Part shown: in pieces, positions 48,456 to 57,808 of the stretch
Layout: each line of letters starts with the position of its first letter
Position numbering within the stretch: position 1 is the first letter of the stretch
From: Geosiphon pyriformis
Lineage: Eukaryota > Glomeromycota > Glomeromycetes > Archaeosporales > Geosiphonaceae
Direction of reading: 5' to 3'
NCBI GenBank assembly: GCA_016748015.1
Contig: JAAOMT010000295.1
Location: 688,604 to 752,603, forward strand
Length of the DNA: 64,000 bases
The notes under the pieces: model-generated
What the model saw: the letters and a program-made list of their open reading frames with translations, nothing else
The model's database searches: none
Told to the model about the DNA's origin: nothing
Position numbers and translations under genes: made by a program

Positions 48456-49020
48456 TGAGAAGGGAAAGAGACCAAAGAACTTGAGCTGGCATACAACAGA
48501 CCCAACTTTGCAAGAACTGAACCAAAAAAGATTTTAAGAGCCACCAATTTTGATTCCAGATAGCCCACCTTAGTGGTCAGTACTTTTAAACTACTCTAAC
48601 CCAAAACTGAGACATCTAAGGTAGCAGAAGAAGGAGGCAAAAGCACCATATTAGAACCATCCAAAACCAAGTCCATATTTGAATCTAAACCAGTAGATAG
48701 TAAGTCAGTCAGACTACAAGAGTAAGAAAAAAAAGCTAAAAGCACTATTTTCACATTGTTGAGCTTTTACATTAAACCAAAAATCTGATCTGTCAAGAGA
48801 TCTAAAGAGTGTTTCAGAGATGTTAAATGTGCATACAAAGAAGAAACATTATTAGAAACAGAAAAGTGAGGATCACTTGAAGCCAAAGCACCAAAAAAAA
48901 AAGAGCCAGCACCAGAACCAGTAGATAAAACATGAGGAGAGAAATTCACCAAAACTACTTGGGTCCAAGATTTGCTACCAAAGGCAGCAGAGTGGAAGAT
49001 AGGAACATTTTTTTTAGTAT
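48452..49020 (-). pseudogene. LINE copy C ORF1, 3' part (after the insertion)
   Basis: It continues the ORF1 frame with KKNVPIFHSAAFGSKSWTQV, then a Ser/Gly-rich segment (STGSGAGSFFFGALASS) and a coiled-coil-like part (YAHLTSLKHSLDLLTDQI). It ends in the TGA at 48454-48452 that overlaps the ORF2 start. When the retrotransposon and one 4-bp target copy are removed, this piece joins the 5' part in frame (LYA-KKNVP). Confidence 0.85.
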
Positions 49021-49124
49021 TGTTATGGTTTAAGAATTTAGCAAAAAGAATCATAAAAATAATACAAACTATTCAATCATAATATAGCACAGTAATAATC
49101 TTAGAAAAGTAATGATTAACATAG

Positions 49125-49216
49125 TAGCAAACACCATTTCGTGATAGTGGCAAGCACCAGTTCACAATAGCAGCCAACACCAACTGGTGATAGCAGCAAA
49201 CACCAGGTTGAAATAT
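49125..49216 (+). repeat. Four tandem 23-bp units in LTR U3
   Basis: Units of the form TAGCAAACACCA followed by a variable hexamer and GATAG repeat four times with a strict 23-bp period. The last unit ends AAATAT. The same array is present in the 3' LTR at 57913-58004. Such U3 arrays often act as enhancers; that function is inferred. Confidence 0.8.
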
Positions 49217-49251
49217 CAAAAAGAAAGTATTTTTTTATAGAACTACAAACA

Positions 49252-49262
49252 TGTATATATAC
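49252..49262 (+). promoter_or_regulatory. Candidate TATA box of the LTR promoter
   Basis: TGTATATATAC lies 36 nt after the 23-bp array in both LTRs. It is a reasonable U3 promoter element, but the sequence is AT-rich overall and the call is positional. Confidence 0.35.
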
Positions 49263-49891
49263 AGTAGTTTTAATATTGGGAAATAAAAAATCAAGTAATA
49301 AAAATCATAACTTATCAAGCAACAGATCCAATTTTATCCAACAAACTCCACTTTAAATCATACTTTCAAATTAAATATCCCAAAAAACCTTTAAAAATCA
49401 AAAAAAGAAATGAAAAAGAATATTTAAAACGGAACTATCACAACCCAAAGTATTAAGAAACTTACTTGTATTATTTATTGAATGAAACTATCATTCATTA
49501 ACTGAATCCCTTGGAAGAATAATCCTTGATCAAGATTATTCACGTTGTTACTAATTGAGAAAAGCTTTATTGTGAGAATTAGAAAAGCGCTAAAGACCAT
49601 TAACATTTTGTGTTTCTAGATTAGAGAAACACATCAGGCAATTGCAAGGATAGCCTCAGAGAAGACCCCAGACAGTGGGTAGATTTCAGTTCAGCCTCTG
49701 AGAAGGAGTACATAAACACACACAACAATCAAGAATTAAAGAATAACTTACATCACAACAGTAAAAAGAAAGCCTTCAGTGTAACAGTGACATTATCACA
49801 CAAATAGAATTAAGGAATTCACAAAAAACTGATTGCAATTAAAGTGGGATATCAGCAATTAAATATAACAAAAAAACCATCCCATAATATT

Positions 49892-49909
49892 TGGTGAACC
49901 CTATGAGGA
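49892..49909 (+). promoter_or_regulatory. Primer-binding site candidate, overlapping the gag start codon
   Basis: Two nucleotides after the LTR end the sequence reads TGGTGAACCCTATGAGG. TGG is the complement of a tRNA 3' CCA, and the rest would pair with an acceptor stem ending in GGGTTCA. The tRNA was not identified. The ATG inside it (49903-49905) is in frame with the polyprotein. Confidence 0.5.
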
Positions 49910-51735
49910 AAGAAAATCAAAAAGGAAATAATAATTAGCAATAATTCATTGCTAAAAAGGAAAAGACAAAAGTGGTGACAAAAACCCCTAATCTTACTGT
50001 TCTTGAATTCTGCCGTGCTATTTACACACAAAATCAAAGTAATCTTGGATTACCAGAAGGGTGTTGTCCAGCAGAATCTGCCCTCACTTATTATATCAAC
50101 GCCAGAATAAATTATCATATAGGAAAGGAAGAAGAACCACACGATGCAAAACTTGGATTGTATAGAGAATTATCACAATACACTACAAAAGAAGTAGCAG
50201 TAATAGCTGCAACTATTGTCAAAATCCATCAAGAAATTGAGCAATACGCCAACGAAAATTTTCCAATATCCACAGGAAACACTAGGGAATGCATCAACAA
50301 AACCAAAGAAAATTTAGAAACTAATCAGGAAAGTAACCAGCAAAAACTAGGAACACCAGCTCAAACGCCAAAGAAAACTGTCACTCAATCAATAAAGAAA
50401 CAACGTATTTATTTACCAGAAGATAAATCATACTATTTTTCACCAGAAAATAAGATACAAATTCCATTAGGAGCTGCATCATCATCAACATCAACTCCAC
50501 AAATGCCAAGAACTCCTAGTTATATTGATAAAATTAAACAACGTAACTGGGGAGACATACCAATTACAGGAGGATATTCATCACTATTCCAAAACCCTCT
50601 TTTTCAGCCAAAATTTAGAACGGGGTTTGAAAACCGTGAAAAGGAGTCTGAATTGGAATCTGAAAAAGAGACCAGCGAAAAAACAATCACAAGACCAGTC
50701 ACTGGAACAAGCAGCCAGTCCAGAAACCAAGAAACTTGTGATCAAAAGGAAGAACTGAATATAAGGGAAGCCACCTTTAGGAATGCTCAAGGAAATATCA
50801 TCCCACCTCCTCTTAGACCAATAAACCCACCAGCAGAAAACGGCAATGAAATGACCACACCATACATTGCAAGACTAACAGATTTCTCAGGAGAGAAAGA
50901 AGAAACAGACGTGCACACATGGCTTAGAGAAGCACAAAAAGCCATCCAGGCAAATAACTGAAACGACCAAAGAGCAATTCAAACATTACCTTTCTTCCTG
51001 AAAGGCACAGTCGACTCATGGTATCAAAGCCTGGAAACAAAACCCACGAGCTTCGCCGAATTTAAAAATGCACTCCTGGAGTATTTTAGTAACCCAAACG
51101 CCGTAATCCAACTACAGAACAAATTCAATACTATCAAGCAAAATACCAGTGAAACTGTTACCCAATACCTTGCTCGATTCAATCGAATTCGCTGTCAGAT
51201 TGAAGCAATTGAACAAGGATACTACACTGATCCTCAGGTTTTAAATCAATTTATTAGAGGATTAAAAAGCAGCATTTTAGGAAGAGTACGCCCTGCCCAC
51301 CCTAATTCCTTACCAGAAGCCATTACGCTCGCCAGAGCCCTTGAATCGGCTGAGAAAGAAGCTAACCATAGTCAAATAGTTAACATGGTAATAGAGGAAA
51401 ATAAGACAGAAACATTAGAGAAAAGAGTAACACGATTAGGGGAGGAACTCTTTAAGAAAATAGAAAGTTACCTCATCCCGGAACTAAGAAAAAATACATA
51501 CCAACCACCCCAAAGACGCAGTCAGGAAGTCAGTGACAGTCGAAATAATCGCTCGTCATGCCAGAAATTCAGAACAGAAACACGCACCTGCCATTTTTGC
51601 AAATGCATAGGACATTTGATTAGTCAATGTCGAATGCGAATGATGCAGGAAGCACGCGAAAATAATTACTACATGCCACCCCAAATGCCCAGAAACCAGT
51701 ACACGCCAATACCATGCCAATATCCCACCATGTAT
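49903..51735 (+). pseudogene. Gag region of the young Ty3/gypsy polyprotein
   Basis: The first in-frame ATG is 49903 (MRKENQKGNNN), followed by stops at 49936 (TAG) and 49942 (TAA) in a Gln/Asn-rich context, and then an open stretch from 49945. The N-terminal part (TPNLTVLEFCRAIY) leads into a long Thr/Gln/Pro/Ser-rich linker. The capsid-like Retrotrans_gag block begins near 50850 (ARLTDFSGEKEETDVHTWLR) and continues across a TGA at 50959 with LPFFLKGTVDSWYQSLE and VTQYLARFNRIRCQI. The zinc knuckle CHFCKCIGHLISQC (Cys-x2-Cys-x4-His-x4-Cys) is at about 51590-51631. Gag packages the RNA and forms the particle. The stop at 51736 is TAA in place of a probable CAA, after which the same frame runs into protease. 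Confidence 0.88.
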
Positions 51736-51738
51736 TAA

Positions 51739-52656
51739 AATCAAAGAGCTTACCAGCAACAGCCCATGATAGCCAACCCGAATTGGCGTCCCGAGGCCCG
51801 AAATCAGCCCATGTAGAACCAAAACGCATTGGTTCAGAGGAATTCAAACCATGCCGGAACCAATCAGCAAACCAATCCAAACTACCAAAATTATCAACAA
51901 ACTTACCTTAATATACTGGAAAACCTGATCATCAGAAACAATGATGGTAGAAACATAAACAGAACCAAAAATTTCTCCAAATTGAGCCAAACAATACCAC
52001 CAGCAGTTGCCACCGAAGATAGCAGCCTCGCAGCTATTTTTCCTTTTGAATTAGAGGAAAATGAGGCTATGTTCAGTGGAGCAGCATTGGACGAAAAACG
52101 CCCAATCACTGCTATGTATATGGAAGCCACTGTAAACAATACCCCAATCAAACTTATCTTAGACAGCGGATCCGCTAGAAGCATCATAATGCTTCAACTA
52201 GTAAACCAACTGGGTTTCAAAGTTGATCGTGCTGCAACGTCCCAAATCATAACAGCCAATGGAAGTACAAAGCTGCCTCATGGCGAAATCGACTCATTCC
52301 TTTTCGAAATTAACAGCATAGTAATACCTACAAAAGTATTAGTAATGGACGCTACACAATATCAAGCGTTAGTAGGAAATGACTGGCTAACAAAAGCCAA
52401 CGCCACCCTAAACTGGACCACTCAAGAGCTTTTGATCAATTATAATGGCCACCAAGCCAAAATTCCAGCCACCTGTGGCCACTTCCAAAAACCCAGCACC
52501 AACCAAAGACCTACCTTCGAATTTGAAGAAAATCTAGCACTACCAGCCATCGAAACCTATCAGCTCTCTTGGGCTGATGACCAAAGAACAGGATTACCAG
52601 CCATACCAACGTGGACCAGCAAAAAAAGATCCGAATGGAACCAGGTAAGTTCATGA
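51739..52656 (+). pseudogene. Aspartic protease region of the young Ty3/gypsy polyprotein
   Basis: In the same frame as gag, after a Gln/Asn-rich spacer with a TAG at 51814. The retropepsin-like domain is about 52090-52420: MYMEATVNNTPIKLILDSGSA with the catalytic Asp-Ser-Gly at 52162-52170, then LPHGEIDSFLFEIN and the C-terminal box ALVGNDWLTKANATLNW. It would mature the polyprotein and also contribute as a dimer. The segment ends at a TGA (52654-52656) that appears secondary, since the frame continues open beyond it. Confidence 0.88.
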
Positions 52657-53469
52657 AGAAACCACCAGCAATGCAGACCAAAGCTAGAATGCTCAGTTTG
52701 CAAGAAGAAACTCTTGTCTATGACTGTGTGCAGCGCACCAGACGAAGACCCAAGAAACCCCACCCACTACTATTATAACCGTTGTAACAAAGAAAAATAC
52801 GGTTACCCAAAAAGACACGGAAAATGGGACGAGGAACCATGCCTCACTTGTGGAGAACCGTTACCAAGAGGGTGCGACTGGAATGACTTACCAGGCAGAG
52901 GAGGAACGTGTGACGCAACTTGCCAATACACGATTCTCATCTGTGACTGAGTAAGAGGAGGAACGCCATTCGAAGTAGCGTTCAACAGAGCGTTAAAAAG
53001 ACTACAGCACTATTCACACGACGAGGACGAGTTGTACAACACCGCACAAGCCAAAGTAAGAGGAGGAACCGCCGAAGAAATACGACGTTGGAAAGAGTCA
53101 GCTGAAGTAGCCGACGAAGTCGCCAGCTACAACATGTTTGACCCAGTGGACAAATTCCAGGACTACTACCAACAACTATGCCCCACTTGACAAGAGCAAG
53201 AACAATATCTCGCCCAAATCAACACTTACCTCTGCGAAAACTGTCTCATCCCGTGCCAAAATCAGTGCTGTGAAGAATATCAAGACGAAAGGGACTTAGA
53301 AAAAAAAATGGAAATTGAGAATCAGCAGTCTCAAAATCAATCAATAAATCAACAAGACTCACCTGACGGTCCCGAGTCAGAAAAATTTGTAGCCTATACC
53401 GATCTAGAACAGGTGACCGACATCTGATACTTTGACAATAGGCACTTAGGAATAATACCCGAAAGAGCC
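52657..53469 (+). pseudogene. Cys-rich module between protease and dUTPase
   Basis: It continues in the polyprotein frame with TGA stops at 52948, 53188 and 53425. The first 95 residues hold paired cysteines: CSVCKKK, a lone Cys, NRCNKEKYGYPKRHGKW, PCLTCGEPLPRGCDW, TCDATCQY and LICD, a pattern suited to two or more zinc sites. A middle helical part (VAFNRALKRLQHYSHDEDEL, KESAEVADEVASY) follows, then another cluster, CENCLIPCQNQCCEEY (about 53230-53280). I do not recognise the domain. Retroelement polyproteins do not usually carry such a module here; RNA or DNA binding is possible but unproven. The old gypsy element in this window retains a shorter Cys-containing remnant at the same place. Confidence 0.6.
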
Positions 53470-53858
53470 CATCCAACCAACACCGAATTTGATCTACATT
53501 ATCCGGAAGACCAATCCACAATGCTACCACCCAGAAGCATTACCAAAATCGACCTAAAAATAGCAGTTGAAATTCCGCCAGGAATAATGGTTCAAATGGC
53601 GTCGCGATCAAGCCTCACGAAAAAAGGAATAAGCATTCAAGGAGGAGTAATTGACTCTGAATACACTGGAAATTTGATGGTTTTACTACAGAACAATTCA
53701 GAAAAGCCTTATACTATTGAATCTAAGGAAAAAATTGCACAAGCAATTTTCCTACCATTGGTAAAAATTGGGAAATTCGTGCCAGTGGAAAATTGTGAGG
53801 AATTGTCACAAACAATGAGCGGAACTTTTGGTTTCGGATTGACAGGAAAAGGAATTGA
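53470..53858 (+). pseudogene. dUTPase domain within the Ty3/gypsy polyprotein
   Basis: All five motifs of the trimeric dUTPase family occur in order and in frame: motif I EFDLHYPEDQ, motif II ASRSSLT (family PRSGLA), motif III GGVIDSEYTGNL with the catalytic Asp and Tyr, motif IV KEKIAQAIF (family GDRIAQLI), and motif V SGTFGFGLTGKG (family GGFGSTG). The beta-strand LPPRSITKIDLKIAVEIPPG also fits. The enzyme hydrolyses dUTP to dUMP, limiting uracil in cDNA made by RT. There is no stop inside the domain, which starts after the TGA at 53425. Placement between protease and RT differs from lentiviruses (between RNase H and integrase) and betaretroviruses (before protease). Confidence 0.9.
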
Positions 53859-55620
53859 AGCGAATTTTGCTGAAACAATAGAGAAAAAAGGCGAAGTAAT
53901 TAAAAATGAGCAGTCCATCATGCTCCTACCATATGGAAAATCAGAAATAAGAATAAAAAGGACAATTAAAAAAAAAGACCTAATATTTGAGTCCTACCCA
54001 GAAACTTGCCAACAGTTTCTCATAGGACTTACTAACCTTTTTATTTCAGCTGATAAAGCTCAATGGATAAAAATTCCTATCGCAAACACCACAGAAGAAC
54101 CCATCTACATTCCGGAAGATACCATCATTGAATACCTCGGAATGGAGCTAAAAAACGTGTCAACACCACAAAAAATTCTAAATTTCCCAGAAATTGTCCT
54201 CTACTGTGAACTCACTTCAATAAATTGGCAACAACCAGTAGAATGCTATCAATTTATGCCAGAAGAATTGGCCAAATTAAACATTGGAACAATGGATTCT
54301 GACCAACAGCGACAATTAAAAGCATTAATTTTAAAATACTCTGATATATTTTCAAGAAATGGCGAATTTGGAAGAACCAACTTGGTTCAACACCAAATCC
54401 CCACTGGAGACACCAGACCTGAAAAACAATGCACTTACCGTGTCCCACCAATGGAGCATAATTTTATCAGAGAAGAAATCCAAAGCATGTTGAAAAAAGA
54501 AATAATACAACCATCAATGAGCCCATGGTCCTCACCAGTTGTTTTAGTAAGGAAAAAGAACAGAAAAATTAGATTTTGCATCAACTATCACAAACTAAAC
54601 AGCAAAACAACCAAAAACTCATACCTAATACCATTAATTGACAAAATCTTCGACATTTTTGGAGGAGCAAAATGGTTTTCTACACTGGACTTGACCAGTA
54701 AGTACTGGCAAGTGGAAATGGACCCAAAGGACAGGCATAAAACAGCATTCACAACACAAAATGGCAATTATGAGTTCAATGTAATGCCATTTGGATTAAC
54801 AAATGCTCCTGCGACATTCCAAAGACTAATGGACGTAATTTACTCCGGAATTCTGTGGCAATCCGTTGTTGTCTACTTGGATGATACAAATGTTTTCTCG
54901 TCAAAATTCACGGATCATCTCCAACATTTACAACAAGTTTTTGAGAGATTGAGACNNNNNNNNNNNNNNNNNNNNNNNNNNNNNNNNNNNNNNNNNNNNN
55001 NNNNNNNNNNNNNNNNNNNNNNNNNNNNNNNNNNNNNNNNNNNNNNNNNNNTTTCAGAAGTTAGAAGCTTTTTAGGACTCGCATCTTACTACCGCCACTT
55101 TGTAGAAAACTTTTCAAACATCGCCAAACCCCTTAATTACCTACTATCTAAAAATGTGAAGTTTGAATGGACTGAAGCACAACAAAAAGCTTTTGAGTAC
55201 CTTAGACAAAAGCTCATTGAATCACCAATAATGATCTATCCGAATTTCAACAAGAAATTCATTTTGGCCACAGATGCCTCTGGAACTGAACTTGGAGCCA
55301 TTCTGTCACAAAAAGATGATAATAGAAGAGAACGTGTAATCGCTTATGCCAGCAGAAGTCTTAGTATGGCAGAACAAAACTACGTAGCACATGAACTTGA
55401 ATGCTTAGCAGTAGTCTGGAGTTGTGTTCACTTTGACACATATTTACAGTACTAACCCTTTGAGATTATGACAGATCATAGAGGTCTGGTCTGGTTAAAT
55501 AACAAGAAAGTGCTAAAAGGAAAATATGCCAGATGGTCACAAACGTTAGCACCATACGATTATATTATCAAATACAAAAAAGGTACCAAAAATGCTAATG
55601 CCGACTGTTTGTCAAGAATG
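53859..55620 (+). pseudogene. Reverse transcriptase and RNase H of the young Ty3/gypsy element
   Basis: After a 400-nt spacer of unknown role, a typical pre-RT segment appears (LKALILKYSDIFSRNGEFGR), then VPPMEHNFIREEIQSMLKK. RT follows: SPWSSPVVLVRKK, IRFCINYHKLN, FSTLDLTSKYWQVEM, MPFGLTNAPATFQRLMD and the active site VVYLDDTNVFS, with both aspartates present. An N run removes the RT thumb. RNase H continues with FLGLASYYRHF, FILATDASGTELGAI, VIAYASRSLS and ELECLAVVW; a TAA at 55453 (probable CAA) is followed by IMTDHRGLVW and NADCLSRM at 55620. This is the replicating core of the element. The frame shifts right after 55620. Confidence 0.92.
54956..55051. other. Run of 96 N (assembly gap) inside RT
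   Basis: The sequence is unknown here. Typical gypsy RTs have roughly 45-50 residues between the FERLR and SEVRSFLGLASYY blocks, whereas 96 N allow 32, so the true gap is probably longer than drawn. The surrounding frames agree only because 96 is divisible by three. Confidence 0.95.
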
Positions 55621-57041
55621 AAACACACATAAAAATCACCAACCCACCCACCACAACAACAATGAACAACTACCTTTACAAAAACCTCAACTAATACTTG
55701 GAAACACTACAAATAGACAAAAAAATGCCAGTAAAAGAGCTAATTAAGCTCCAAAAATTAGCAAAACACTATTTCATCTAAAATCACATACTTTATTACC
55801 GGAATCGACAAAATCCAGATAATTCATTAAGAGTTATAACCACGGATGAAAAAGAAACTATCTTATTTAACATGCACTCAGATATTCATTTAGGCCACTT
55901 TGGAAAAACAGCAACCATCCAACGTGCAACTAGCCGTTACTATTGGCCAAAAATGAGTTCAGACATAATCCAATACATAAAAAATTGTGACCCATGCCAA
56001 TGAAGAGAAGGAGCAAAAACAATGGAATTATTAAGACCAATAAAAGTTGGACAGCCATTTGACAGAATCGGAATTGATTTAGTTGGACTCTTACCAATAA
56101 CAACAAAAAACAACTGTTATATTGCAGTAGTCATAGACTATCTCACCAAATGGCCAGAAGCTAGAGCTATTAAAACAGCTGATGCTATTTCCATAGCTCA
56201 ATTTGTACATGAAGACTTAATTTGCTGACATGGATGTCCACAAGAATTGCTATCAGATCAAGGCACACACTTCGTAAACAGCACCTTAAAAGAACTTAGC
56301 CAAAAATTTGGAATCAAGCGACCACTATCATCACCATACCACCCTCAAACAAATGGATTAGTTGAAAGATTTAATCGCACATTATGCGAATTACTGGCGA
56401 AAATTAGTAACGAACATGAAAAAGAATGGGATTTGTTCATACCAGCAGTACTACTAGCATATAGAACAGTAAAACAAGATACTACACAATTCACACCATT
56501 TGAACTAGTTTATGGAAGAAAAGCCACATTATCCATTGAACTTACTATCCCAACTTATCCAAGTGACACTATCATAGAAACAACATTTCAGGAAACACTA
56601 CTTAGAAGAACATACAAATTAATGGGAACTTTAGAAAACAAAAGAAGAAAAGCAGCACAAAATATTGAACAATCACAAGAACAACAAAAAGTGAGACATG
56701 ATAACCAGTTACCAGATAATATAATTAGCTACAAAATTGGAGATAAAGTATTGTTGTATTGTACAAAAATGGAAAAACAGTGGAGTGGAAAATTTGATCA
56801 CAAGTGGGATGAACCATTTTATATTCATGAAATACTTGGAAATAGAGCATACAAGCTAAGACTAGATGATAAAATATTAAGAAAAGCAGCACATGGTAAC
56901 CGGCTGAAATTCTATTACAGTAAACCAGTAATAATAACAAAAACACCCAGAATTGGAACACAATTACCTTTAATTCTACCAGAACAAATTCCACGAGATT
57001 TAGAACCAATAGTTTTAATTGAACATTATTCGAAAAGATAA
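55621..57041 (+). pseudogene. Integrase of the young Ty3/gypsy element
   Basis: Read in the frame one base back from RNase H. The HHCC zinc domain is HSDIHLGHFGKTATIQRA, RYYWPKMSSDI, NCDPCQ (55870-56000). The catalytic core has GIDLVGLLPIT and VIDYLTKWPEAR (first Asp), LLSDQGTHFVNS (second Asp) and SPYHPQTNGLVERFNRTL (Glu). The C-terminal part has GDKVLLY, KWDEPFYIHEILGNRAYKLRL, a GPY/F-like module; no chromodomain is seen. Stops at 55692 and 55779 (TAA), and at 56001 and 56226 (TGA where CGA is expected in CQRR and CRHGCP), inactivate it, ending at TAA 57039. It inserts the cDNA into the genome. Confidence 0.92.
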
Positions 57042-57796
57042 TTAATCTTAGATCACAGCAAAAATGATTTAACAACCATAAAAACGCATGCAAAAGATTC
57101 CAAAATAACAGTCAAAATTAAAACAATGATACTTATTCCAGAAAACATCAACAATATAACTCAACAATTCGTTGAAAGCTTACAACAATTAAAATTCCGA
57201 TCTAGAAATCACAGTTAATAGCTCCAAAATAACATACATAAAAAGAACAATAGAAAATCCAAAAACAAGAAAAGAACATAATTTTGAACCATATAATATT
57301 GCCAAATATAACAACAAATTTATTAGCAAAGTTATTGAAAAATTAGAGATAGCATTGGGCAATACATTAATAATGGAAGAAATAGAAATAAGTGAATTAA
57401 CACCAGACACATTTAGCAACTTGAAAACGAAATTTCCAATTAATTACTGTTATTATCAACTAGGAAAGCACTTGAACATACAAACATTATACTCAAAAGA
57501 CTCAACTAGAGTGTTTGACAAAACAACTATCCAACTATTAGAACCTTTCATTGGAAAAACCAACACTACATTCCATTCAAAAACAGTTTACAGAATTTTC
57601 AAAGCATTTGAAAACTGTCAAAAATTATTGTTGGACCCAACCATGAACATAATAACAACCAACAGTATTGGATGACTTACCAACTCGCAATTTCAAGAAT
57701 TACAACAACAAATTAATAACACAGTATTGAACCACTATAGTAACTTAGAATTTAATAAAGAAATTAACTTCGATTTCGACGGAGCTCAATCTTGAA
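57042..57796 (+). pseudogene. C-terminal extension of unknown function after integrase
   Basis: About 250 residues follow the integrase. The first 50 (LILDHSKNDLTTIKTHAKD, FVESLQQLKF) remain in the integrase frame. One extra base near 57198 then shifts to a frame that stays open through DLEITVNSSKITYIKRT, EKLEIALGNTLIMEEIEIS, FPINYCYYQLGKHLN and FKAFENCQKLLLD. A TGA at 57673 is probably TGG. The frame ends with a TGA at 57793-57795 inside the purine tract. There is no signal peptide or membrane segment, so it is not an envelope. It looks alpha-helical. I do not recognise the family. Confidence 0.6.
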
Positions 57797-57808
57797 AGGA
57801 GGGGATAA
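57794..57808 (+). promoter_or_regulatory. Polypurine tract (plus-strand primer)
   Basis: GAAAGGAGGGGATAA lies immediately before the TG of the 3' LTR, the expected position for the RNase H-resistant primer of plus-strand synthesis. Confidence 0.8.

Larger units (their letters stand above)
49021..49889 (+). repeat. 5' LTR of the young Ty3/gypsy element
   Basis: 869 bp, about 97% identical by eye to the 3' LTR (roughly 20-25 substitutions, almost all transitions, plus small indels). The U3 part contains four tandem 23-bp units (49125-49216). A TATATATAC motif at 49254-49262 is a candidate promoter TATA box. The terminal CATAATA is two or three transitions away from the TGTAACA end of the partner LTR. 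Confidence 0.93.

Noticed and set aside
49903-57041. TGA read as tryptophan (alternative genetic code)
   Set aside because: Several in-frame stops are TAA or TAG at probable Gln sites, some TGAs sit where Arg (CGA) is expected, and the stops differ between copies. Mutation explains all of them without a code change.
57355-57675. Possible envelope gene in the region after integrase
   Set aside because: No signal peptide, no transmembrane segment and no cleavage site can be seen, and the frame continues from the integrase tail.
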